Shown here in pieces: positions 40,001-55,988 of a DNA stretch of 64,000 nucleotides. The stretch spans positions 183,796 through 247,795 of the forward strand of contig RCAB01000042.1 of NCBI GenBank assembly GCA_003640385.1. Reading direction: 5' to 3'. The notes below the pieces were generated by a model, which worked only from the letters and a program-made list of their open reading frames with translations, had not been told where the DNA came from and did no database searches. Source of the stretch: Setaria digitata. Lineage: Eukaryota > Nematoda > Chromadorea > Rhabditida > Setariidae. Position 1 is the stretch's first letter; the number at the start of each line of letters is the position of its first letter. Position numbers and translations under genes: made by a program.

Positions 40001-42050
40001 CTGAACTATCCAATTTACTGAAAGCAACTTAGGTAAAAAGAACTGAAAAGGAGAAGGTCAGCCTTCACCTGTAGGTCGACTACAAATGAAATAATTTTCA
40101 CGGGAGCAATTAACAACAATCCAATCACGGAACATCGACTGTGAGTCAATTTCGATGCAACCTTGAAATAGACAAATGGGTGTTGGTACAAAAAAGCAAT
40201 AATCGAACAATGCGAAGGAAGGAAATGGACGGATGAACGGTAGTTAAAAGTTCTGGATACTACCAGTCATTATTGGTTCATTTTCCTGCAGGTTCATTTT
40301 AGTCACATAGCTGTTTCGAGACCAAACATAAACTTGTCGGGTACCATTTAACTTTACATGTCCCGCTGTCCATACAGCAACATTGTGTACTGAAATAAAC
40401 CTAACTGATTTGACGATTCCATTCAAAAAGGAAGTAAATGGACGGTTAATTTGATGGTAATAGTAAATACAGTGACAACACATCAGTGGATGACACAAGT
40501 TTTTTCGCATCAATTTGGAAAATTCGAAATATCGGAAATTTTTATACCTAAGAGGACTAAACTTGTCTTATAAGAGGACAGTCATTAATCATATAAATGA
40601 TGCACCAGTTAGGAAACATTTATCATACTCAATGAAGAAGAATTCCGATAAAACTAATTAAGAAATGAACAACCTCTAAGAGTCATTCTGAACAGGGAAA
40701 CTGAAAGCATACCAAAACCGTCAGTTCACAGAGACTGGACACTTTCTATGTGAGCAGTCCTCTTGATGAATGAAATATGTCAAGTGTAAGAATAACTTAT
40801 CTGATTAGTGATATGAAATGAAAGGAAAAAGATACGACTTGCCAAAGCTTACAAACTTTCTAAAATTTAAACACTTTTACGCTAACATCGTTGAAATCAT
40901 TTTGACAAAATTAAAAAATTCCAAAAATTAATGAGATTAACAAATAAAACTTTAAGTCAGATTGTAATATTTCTGCGGTAAAATTTTCTTTTTTAACTTA
41001 GCAAGTAAAGCAAAAAGAGAGTTCTATAACTCTTTCTGATATCACTATTAAAAGAATTAAATTGAACCAACCTGATGTGTCTACTTTTAAATTCGACAAT
41101 AAAAAATCCGAAGTAAAAAGTTGCTGAAGTTCGTTTTCAATTACCACCAAACTTCCTGGAGTTTTATTTCTATCCTTATTAAATCTAATATAAAAGTGCA
41201 AGAACATTAATGAGCGGTAAGGATAATAGTCAAAAAATTAATCAAAAAAGAAAAAAGTAAGCAACAAATAGATTTACGAAACAGACAAAGTGTTGCGCAT
41301 GCGACATTAAAGACAATAATAGGTATTTAACAAGTTTAATCCTATTTTAGCCATTTTTTTTTAATATTTGCCGAAACCAAAATTTCACAAAACTGTAAGT
41401 AACTCATCGACACAAATAGGTAACTTTAAAATCTACTGACTATTGCTGAACTTAACTTATTGCGATTTGTTTCAAAATAATCTTGGATTTCTGTTCTTCA
41501 AAAATCTTCCTAATCAATCTAAAGCTTCAATAAACTTTTGAAATAGGAAATTTTAAATGCACAAAAATCTGAAAACTGTCTCTTAAAAAAGATTAAATGA
41601 CTAAAATTCCAGGAGGCAAAAGATAAAAGCAGAAGTGAATATAAATGATGAACTGACCACCATCCGCCTCGCATATCTCATTTGCTCTATGCCATGTCTT
41701 CCTTTCCTCGACGATTTGATGACAGCTTCCGTTGAAATACAACTCCTCTCCGTGACACAGCTGATAAGCTGCTGATTCTGATATAATAAACCCAATTCAT
41801 GCAACAACCTTATCACGGCTTCAAAATATTTCACTACTTATAAGAACTAAATTATAACCTTTTTGCTAGAAATATTCACAACATCTCATAATGTATTTGT
41901 TTAGAGCTGAATGAATTGCAAATAAAAATGAAAGGTCATAATGAACGTTGAAAGTCATAAAGCAAATGATACTGGAGGTGAGTAGACAAGTTCCGTTGTT
42001 CAAACAAGCACCAGTACAATGAATAGGCGAATCACCAGTAACGAGAGCAA
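30022..42050 (-). CDS. lat-2: Latrophilin-like adhesion GPCR (LAT-2 type), 5' exon not placed
   Basis: Twenty-eight exons join in phase (about 1311 residues): 42050-41973, 41777-41658, 41155-41072, 40389-40264, 40161-40069, 39914-39846, 39648-39539, 38908-38808, 38733-38621, 38535-38420, 38235-38120, 37850-37635, 35713-35568, 35364-35193, 34996-34819, 34692-34512, 34351-34149, 33865-33803, 33713-33590, 33341-33212, 33102-33025, 32922-32776, 32457-32253, 32097-31979, 31841-31775, 31570-31358, 31007-30734, 30317-30022. Domain order: EGF half, C-type lectin 1, EGF half, SUEL lectin, C-type lectin 2, hormone-receptor domain, GAIN, GPS, seven helices, cytoplasmic tail. Latrophilins are self-cleaved adhesion receptors; worm homologues act in development, tissue polarity and neurons. 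Exon 1 of the list starts with two bases of a split codon, so at least one upstream exon with the signal peptide is missing. The extra lectin and EGF parts favour lat-2 over lat-1; the symbol is by recollection. Confidence 0.88.
31358..33341 (-). other. GPS cleavage motif and seven-helix region
   Basis: GPS residues lie on three exons: CVFWDTSIK (33341-33212), AWNEEGCK...CSCTHLTS (33102-33025) and FAILMD (32922-32776). Cleavage is expected after HLT, leaving a tethered agonist that starts SFAILMD. Helix 1 ends in 32922-32776; helices 2-3 are in 32457-32253 (LLLAELVFVVGIDRT, FCWMLLEGYQLYLMLVQ); helix 4 in 32097-31979; helix 5 in 31841-31570; helix 6 and the start of helix 7 in 31570-31358 (LLCLLGVTWIFGYL, FAYIFTVLNCLQ). 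Confidence 0.9.
33803..35713 (-). other. Hormone-receptor domain and GAIN domain
   Basis: The hormone-receptor domain is split over 35713-35568 (FCEKYEWNGITFPRT...PCPDPENTIG) and 35364-35193 (HTCNCESGRWEGKPDTRNC, then HKW). The helical GAIN subdomain A follows in 34996-34512 (RASLIPALLSSAYSFL..., DDVRIDQISSLITLLEQ), and GAIN subdomain B starts in 34351-33803. The acceptor of the small exon ending at 33803 is ambiguous (33865 or 33853, same frame). Confidence 0.8.
37635..38535 (-). other. C-type lectin domain 2 of the latrophilin-like receptor
   Basis: Exons 38535-38420, 38235-38120 and 37850-37635 encode CPLSAVYLNGRCYVP, NAQTKCRKE, GGQLASSVDQ, GACYWI, and LCECYYITN...FWSQRNCSSSQQWVCQFA, the typical cysteine, GG.LA, and WVC pattern. 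The calcium-ligand motifs are absent. The last exon extends to VPS, where phase 2 joins the hormone-receptor exon; an earlier donor after FEWQ would not be in phase. Confidence 0.82.
38621..39648 (-). other. SUEL / rhamnose-binding lectin domain of the latrophilin-like receptor
   Basis: Three exons (39648-39539, 38908-38808, 38733-38621) encode SVACIDNEFEFSCPNGRSIQ followed by FAAYGN, then ELCLSSTQVEVNA, CQGLTYC, and SPC...LQYRMRCLF. This matches the SUEL frame of C....L.LSCP.G..I, A.YG, C.G...C, DPC and Y.C. The ANYGR-type sugar motif of rhamnose lectins reads AAYGN here, so ligand preference may differ. Confidence 0.85.
38913..38962. repeat. 27-base-period tandem duplication next to a SUEL exon acceptor
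   Basis: Two identical 23-base copies (AATAGCGGAAACAGTTTAAT, then TAA) occur at 38913-38935 and 38940-38962. On the coding strand they lie immediately upstream of the TTCCAG acceptor of exon 38908-38808, so the likely branch-point and pyrimidine region is duplicated. Confidence 0.9.
39846..42050 (-). other. EGF domain interrupted by C-type lectin domain 1 (latrophilin N terminus)
   Basis: Exon 42050-41973 ends CTGACLNNGTCLLTS (EGF cysteines 1-3). Exon 39914-39846 begins NVQCMCHNGYRGNFCD (cysteines 4-6). Between them four exons (41777-40069, 423 bases coding) encode a C-type lectin domain: CHGEELYFNGSC, RANEICEADGGSLVVIE, VAVWTAGHVKLNG, and DWIVVNCSRENYFIC. The usual calcium-site EPN/QPD and WND motifs are not evident (WIV replaces WND), so calcium-dependent sugar binding is doubtful. 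All boundaries of the cassette are phase 1. Confidence 0.85.
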
Positions 42051-45000
42051 CTGAAAGTCATTGGATGAGAGTGAAAGTCAAATTTTCAAACTAAAATTTA
42101 TATTTTGTATCTAAAATACTTTTTATCGATGAGGAAAAGGAAGATTAATTGTATGACTATGTAAAATATTTTTTTTCATATTCTCAGAAAAATAATTGTA
42201 GCTTTTTTTTTCAGTTGTACAGCACTTCACTAAGTTTAAATTCCAGAACTCCTAATATCTCTAAATCATAAACCGATTGCTAGGCATTTTTTGATTCGCT
42301 GACAACCCATCTTTTTAAATGCTTGAATGGTTTAATTTAATCTGTTGCTGCTAAAATAGAATTTTGTTAAGACGACCAAATTGCCAAGTTATAGGTACAA
42401 TAACTGAAAAGTGATTAAATAGCAAGTAAATGATGTTGACTGCCAGTAACACCTGCAAAAATCTGTCTTTGAGTGCTTTTAAGGTTTATAAGAAGTACTG
42501 TAGAATTCTCGAATGTAAAACAAATTAAAGCTAATTAGCTAACTGAAGTCAAGCTTAACTAAACAGGATCAGAAGGTAAAATTAACAAAATGCTTTGTAG
42601 ATGGCACTACCACGTACTTTATTTGTAAAGTTGTAAGGAATTTGTCTAGCACAGAAGAAAAGTTATATTTGAAAAAAAAAAACCATTGCTTTAAAAGAAT
42701 ACCGTAGGAAATTATGCAAAGAAACAGCATATCACAGAACTTCAACTTCGTAGTGCCAAAAAGATGAACTCAGTAAGTCGGTGCCATCGATGTGACACAT
42801 TTAAAGTTCCATTCCTTCAGCGGCATTTTGGCACTGACGACTATATGCTTCATTTCGTGCTGTTTTCTTTAAGTGGCTTATTTGCTTCTGTTCTCCTGTA
42901 GGCAAACATTCATTTCAAGTTATTCTTTCTTCTTCTTGCACTTCTCATCTTCTATTTGTAGTTAGTTAAGCAACAGTTTAGTTATTAGCATTGCGACACA
43001 TTGATTCTAATATTAATCCTAATTCCAACTGATATGATAATTTCAATTTTTCAATTCATTATTTGTTGCATGGCAGAGAACAAATAACTACACTCTGCAA
43101 ACTCTGCTCATCCTAGGTTTAAATAAAATAAAAATTCTTATTTTTTGAAAAAAAAATGATTATTTTGTTATATAATTGTCAATAGATCAATAAAATATTT
43201 TAGATTAAAATTAGATAAAAATTTATTGATGGGAAATTCTTTAATTTAAAAAAAGATGTTAAATTCATGAGCTTTTCAAAACAGAAAAGAATATTAATCC
43301 TTTACGAAATCTACAACTTTCTTCAAGCAAAGTATATTTCAAAGTATTCCACGGAATGATGGTTCATGAGTGATAGCCACACTGAATCTAATTAATTATT
43401 ATAATTTTAAATTGGCAAAGTTGGAACTATTTAGTATCTTTGAGCTACTGAGTGAGAGGAAATTTCTTTATCCTTTCTATTCCTTTCAATTTTTCAGGTC
43501 AATTAAATGAATGAAATATTTTAGTTTAGAAACGAGGTCATTCAGTGAAGAAAACTTACTGAATAATTGTAAAAAGAAAAGATTGGAATGACTTTAATAA
43601 AAAGTAACTGCTACACTTTAGAGCTTTTTAAGCCAAATTCTAGAAAAAAGTTTCCCCTGTTTTCGCTCTTATCTTTGATTTTCCAACAAAAGTTATTTCA
43701 ACTGTGCTACTATACAATGGAATTCAGAACAATTCGTTCCTCTTTCAGTAGGCCATTTTTTGACGATCTGTATGTCCAGAAAAGAGGCCATGCGGCTGAA
43801 TTTGTCCTCAAGGTTGTAGAAAATAGAATGAATGTCAGTAGAAAGAGATTATCACTCATTTGTATTCGAGGTTTTATGGTAAGATTTAGAAGACTCATAA
43901 AGGAATGCGTACATCATTATCATGAATGCTTTCGATCACTATTAAATTAACATGTAACATCAATATTTAGAAGATCAAACTACCTGTCCACTTTTCTAGA
44001 TGACTCTAAATTTATCATTTTATCCTTCCTTTTTTTTTTTTTTTAAGCAACGAACATATTAAACTTAGAAAGGACTGTTCTTGAAGCACTCAACTATCTA
44101 GTGGAAAAAAGGTAGTAATATATGCTCAGAATTATGTTTAATTGAACTTCTGTTCTTTTAGGCTAATACTATTGGAAAGACTTTCCTACCAAAACAAAAT
44201 TCATTGAATATGCAGCGAGAATACCAAAATTATAATTTAGATTTGTGAGCTCGAAAGTTTCCAGTTCCCTGACAGCATGAAAAAGACAAACAGACTTTCT
44301 TGCTGAAGACTATTTATTCTATTATGTTGTAAAATATGCAATTCAAAAACTTGAAATTCAAGCCAAAAGCTAAGACTTAACGTTAAGTGCCATTTTTTTA
44401 CAATTAATTCAGCTTAGTAGAATTTTATCACTTATAATACGTGATAGATTAGGGCTGAGCAAAAGGAACGCCATTAAAATAAATGAAAACATAGCATTCT
44501 GTGGAGGTAAGCACTGGCAACGATGAAAGCACTGATATTATATTCCAATATGTATACATTTATGTGATACATATAGCATCAACTGTAATAGACCATTAAA
44601 AAATTTTCAGCCCATTGAAGTTATTGAAATCTTGAGAAGGAAGATGAGACTATCTCATGATATTTGTTAGGATTTCTTTGATAAGTATTTGCGAAACTAA
44701 AAAATTTTTGTAGTATGAAATGGCAGGATGTGAGAACAAGGAATCCACCGTTGAAGATAGCAATAGATGAAAATTTGTTGGTATTTTAAAGAATCTTAAT
44801 ACAACGAGTATATGAATTAGTAAATATGAGAACAACAAGTAAATGGCTTCTACTTGGCGTTCATTAAAAAAAAAAAGCTTTGAAAATGCATGGTAATTCG
44901 CATCAATTACGTTGTTAAAAGTTTAGAAAATTAGAAATCGCAGCTTTTGAAGAACCGAAGTTATAGAAGAATTGGAAAAATAGATTCCTATTTTTTCATG

Positions 45001-48000
45001 TTATGAAGTGATGCGCTTCAATAAAAAAAATCACTAAATTCGTGTTTATGAATAAAACTCGAACAAAAAAGACGAACCATTTGTTGATTTTAATCCACAA
45101 ATGAAATAAATCATGTTTCATATGCTTGACAGATTGTTACACTCAAGTTTAAGTTTAGGAATATTATTAAGAGAATCGGCATATATGGTAGAAAAAAAAA
45201 TGGTAGATGGCTTCTACTTGGCGTTCATTCAAACTTCGACTCATTAATTTGATTCTCTCATTTCACAAAAACTTAGGAAACAGAAAAGCTGTTAGGATTA
45301 TTGTTGTCAAATCAACGGTAAGAAGCGATTAGATCAATCAGATAACTTTAGACAGTACGTGGTAGGCTATTCATCTATTTGTTATGAATAAGGATCGACT
45401 TTTACCGTACTCCCATAACTACTTGAATTTGTTCCGAATTTTCTTGAAATTTTTCAAAATATTAATTTTGAAATATCTTACACTATAAAGAAAATGATAC
45501 TATCAAGAATTAGTCAATTCGAAAAGCAACAAAACTTTCTCGTTTATGTTGATATCCTCTTTTATTGTGAACATTTTACCTGTTAGTTACGAAAAAACGA
45601 AAAAAATTTCATTCAAAGACTCGAAATTAAAAAGCATTCCTCGACCAACCTTGGCATTAGCTTTTAGCACTGTATACAAACTATTTTTAAAGATGTATCT
45701 TAAAAGATAGCGTATTTTTCAATTTGTTTGACAGAAATATTACAGTGACAAAAACCGCCTCAATAGGGTTCTATTGTTGGTGATGTGAGGATAATTCCGT
45801 GCCATAAATTTTAATCATAATGAAGGAAAATTCAGTTTGAAGTTTCCTTCCGGCCAAGAAAACCTTTTAAAATTTACTGCACATCAGTACTCTAATGAAT
45901 TACAGCCGATTGTACATGGATGAGGAGCAAACATAAGCTTTAAATACAAGAGTGGAACAATGATGGAAAACAGAAGCTGCACTTGCGACGGTCATTGTCA
46001 AAATTGAACGGATTGAGGCTGGTTGTTTTCGACTGTCAAGATTCATTAATGCGAGAATGTGGTTGTTGTGGTTGGTCAACAACAATCAAGGTGAGATTTT
46101 TCGGATTGCATCTCTCCTTCATGCTGCAATTCTGCTCTTTGTCGTCTTTCCATTTTCCTTGAAAATCACTTCTCACTGATTATCTCGACATTTACTGCTA
46201 AAAATATCAAGTTGATTAAAGTAAAGTTACCCGTGCTACAAAATAAACCCAAAAAGAAAGTGTTACAGAGTTCTCGTGTTAAGTTTGATCACATCAAGCA
46301 CACCAGAGCTCGAAGGGACAAGGTATGCTCTGATTTCTTTTCTCTCCCACTTGCATTTCACAGCAATGAATTCGAATCAGTTTTCCCATCCACCTTTTAC
46401 GGTAGAATGAGTTGCTAACGCAGGGACCTGTGCCACTACAGCGAGTAATAAACTCATATAGTTTATATATTTCCGGAAATTTCTTAGTGAAGCGACTAGT
46501 CTGACGGTACTCCGAACATTGTTCCATTACATCACCAAATTTTCTACAGCAGTGCAGCAGTATTCTCTCAGTTCAACATTTCCAGCACCCTTCATTTTGA
46601 AATTATAAAATGAATTATAGTTTGATTTTATGAATGCAATTTCTACTAGTTTCTAAACTACGCATGCAAAAGAAGAACCGTAAGAAATGAGTGACTATTT
46701 AGAGTAATGCAAACTCTGGCAGAACAGCATGCATAAGTCGACAGATGCATCTGCATAATTTCTAACTGAACATTTTTCGGAACTTTTTTCAAGATAAAGT
46801 GTATAAAAGTACTATCATCATGTTCACTGAGTGATGACTGCGCTTCTCACATAAGCAGAAATAAAAAATGTCAAAACTTCGTGTGATAAAATAAAACATA
46901 AAGTGGGAAATCAACCAAAACAAAACAAAAATTTACTCCAAAGCAAACAAACGTAAATAATATGTTTCGATTAGAAGGCGTAAGAAATATTAGACTTGAA
47001 ATAATAATGACAAGGACAGAGATAATAATGATAATACTGATAGTGTTAGGTGGACTACAAGCCTATACGCTGACGATTAACACTGACGCCAAATGAACTA
47101 CTTCATCAACGAACGAAAAAAAAAAAAAAAAAACCAATAAAGCGAATGAGTCGCTTACTCGACACAAAACAATAGAAACTTAAATACTGAACAGAAATTA
47201 ATATGCAAAATGTTGTAAGACCAAAAAAGCTCCTCTGTAAAACAAAATTTCTTTTTTGTCCGAATTTTTTTCCAAAAAACATCAACCGAAAATCATACGC
47301 TTTAAAGTGAGATGAAATTTAGGTTCAGTAAATCAAAAAAAAAAAAAAAAACGAAAGAAAATACAGCGAAAAAGCGACAAGAGACGACAGAAGAGCTTTT
47401 TTGATAAATAAATAAAAAAAAAAAAAACAATGAAACATTAAAGTTTGAACCAAAAAAGTAAATCGTCTTGCAAAAAGTTGATAAAAAAGGAAAAAAAAAC
47501 GAAAAAAGTGAGGGGCTAACCTAATTTTCAGAGATAGATTCATATGTGAAAAAATCCAGAATCTGATTAAGGTTATAAACTATAGGAATTATAAAATCAG
47601 ACAACGAACTGCTTGAAAGAAGCATCGAAAGCTAAGGTGACAGTGGGTTCCGAAGAGATTAGATAAAAAACACTGAAAATAGAAAAGATAATTTAAAAAA
47701 TAAATGCTCTACATTAGGAAAAAGAAACATAAAAGGATAGAAAAAAGCAAATTCAAAAAGGGATCATGAACTGAATAGCAGTACACAGAAAGTCGAAAGA
47801 AAGAGGGATCAAATTTTTGAAAAAATACAAATTATTAAAAAAAGACAGTGCAAAATCTTACACCGATAAACAAAAAATGCATGAATGAAGAAACGGAAGA
47901 ATTCTTTGCCAACAGTAACAGTGCCCTGCTTCTTTCCCGGGAAACAATCTGAAATGATTGATGGAAAATAAGTAGAAAAGGATTTTCATTATAAAAACGA

Positions 48001-48927
48001 ATCAGTCAATTCAAATCATCAATGAATACAAACAACAGCGATTCTTTTTTCATTGGAGAAAAGTATCACAATGTAAATGAGATGATAAGACAATGAAGCT
48101 CACACTTCACAATTTTACGAACTACCACCCGTTTGTATTTCTAAGAAATCGAGAACTTACTTAGAGCTAAAAATCTTAGGAGATGCAATAAAACAGTTAT
48201 TTTTCTCTCGAGTTCTTCAAAGTCTCCTAAGCTGATCTTTCGGGTTATAACGGATGGCAGCAGCTAAACCGTTCCCTAACATTAATAATACGCACTCTTC
48301 TAACATTGTCAAGAGAGGTTGCTAAAGATGGGATCTCTAAGCATAGTAATCCAAGTAACAAGCAGAGCGGAAAAATACTTCATTGAGATTTCCCAAAAAA
48401 TACGGCCTTTGTACAATTAAGGAATCAAACAGTAGTGCCTAAGATACATAACAATGTTTAAACGTGTTGCTGATAAAACTTTTGAAATCAGGGGACAGTA
48501 GATTCAAACAGATGATAATTTATTTGTCACTAATATCAGACACGAAAACTGATTTCCCTCTTCTTGAATCCTTCTATTTTAAGTGACTGATTTTCAAAAA
48601 TAAGACACCAGCTATGAATTCCAATGAAAAAATTGTAGTGAACGTGACTGATAGAAGGATGAACGATCCGAAAAGCTATATCTATAGAGGGACGAAGAAA
48701 AAAACATACACTTTCTGCATTTAGAGTGAAACATATATTCAAAATAAAGAATTTCCAAAAAAATTTTCAATTGAGAAGTTGGGAGCGTTAAACATTTATC
48801 AGTTATCTCTGTACCTATCCAAAAAAAAGGTGTCGTAAATGAGAAAAACGAGACTAGATCTTTGGTATGAACAATATTTTTTAAACAATACTGTCGGCAA
48901 GACTGTGATGATGGATGTACCGGACCA
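42051..48927. other. Region between the latrophilin-like gene and exc-7
   Basis: This stretch should hold the unplaced 5' exon(s) and promoter of the adhesion GPCR, and the 3' untranslated region of exc-7, for which AATAAA (coding strand) occurs at 48524-48519. Open frames of 120 codons (43588-43950, plus) and about 90 codons (46572-46294, minus, cysteine-rich) are unsupported. Long A runs (U runs in the exc-7 transcript direction) lie at about 47116-47132, 47336-47351 and 47411-47426. Confidence 0.4.
44843..45229. repeat. Dispersed 23-base direct repeat pair
   Basis: The identical 23-mer beginning ATGGCTTCTACTTGGCGTTC and ending ATT is found at 44843-44865 and 45207-45229, with A-rich DNA next to both copies. 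The 341 bases between them show no open frame or terminal inverted repeat that I can see. Confidence 0.8.
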
Positions 48928-55025
<6,098 letters not shown>

Positions 55026-55821
55026 ATCTGCTGTGCACAAACGCACGCACTTTCTGCACAACGGCAAACTAACAAATCTTTGAAATAATTTTGGTTTTGT
55101 ATTTGACCAGTCTTCAAAGTACTCTTGCTGCACCGTATAATTTTTTTCGCTGGAAAAAAGAATCGACAAATATTCCAAACTCTAAACACAAGTAGATATG
55201 GATAACCTCCGCACGACTAAGTATTTCATCCGAAAATATGGCATTCATTTATTCGCAGTAAACTACCCATAAAAGACAAGTAAAACGAAGAACAATACCT
55301 TACAGGTACGTGAGATAGAATAAACAATGATATTAAAAGATCTGCAAGCTAATTATAAAAATATAATTTAATTCCTCTAAGCAGGTCATCAGATTTGGGA
55401 AAAAACCGTTCGAGCTACAAAGCTGCATCCACTATCTTTAACACTAATTTTAATGGTCACAAGAAACAGTATTAAGCTAAGACACTTTTCATTTTTTTTT
55501 TTTTTGCGTGCATTCTAATTGAAAATCAGATTCTTTAGAACAGGATATGTTTATCACATAGTTATCAAATATTTAACCCCACTGTAGCAGCAATGAATAT
55601 TATCCAAAAGATAAACAAAATCAAGGACTGAAACTTCCATAGAAGCTCAAGAAAGGTGGCTATTGTTCTAAAAATGAGTAGAAAGAAATAAACAACTGAA
55701 GTGGTTTACTTGATTTTATAAAGCGAGTCTAATACTTCCTTTAACGCTTATTTACTATAGACAAACATCCTTGGCTTGAAAAGTTGAATTTCTTATCAAA
55801 TTGTGTATGATTAGCCAAAGG

Positions 55822-55988
55822 TAGATATATTGTTTGCTTGGCTTGCAAGCTTGCACATATTCTTGAAGAGTTCACAAGAAATACAACATACGCTGGAAAA
55901 ATAANTAGATATATTGTTTGCTTGGCTTGCAAGTTTGCACATATTCTTGAAGAGTTCACAAGAAATACAACATACGCTGGAAAAATAA
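55822..55988. repeat. Duplicated 83-bp segment around a single N (assembly join)
   Basis: Positions 55822-55904 and 55906-55988 are identical except C at 55850 versus T at 55934, with one N at 55905 between them. The pattern is the same as at 49571 and again suggests allelic contig ends joined without merging. Confidence 0.9.

Noticed and set aside
43588..43950. 120-codon plus-strand frame opposite a signal-peptide-like minus-strand frame
   Set aside because: Only one strand could be coding, and neither has supported splice partners; not listed as a gene.
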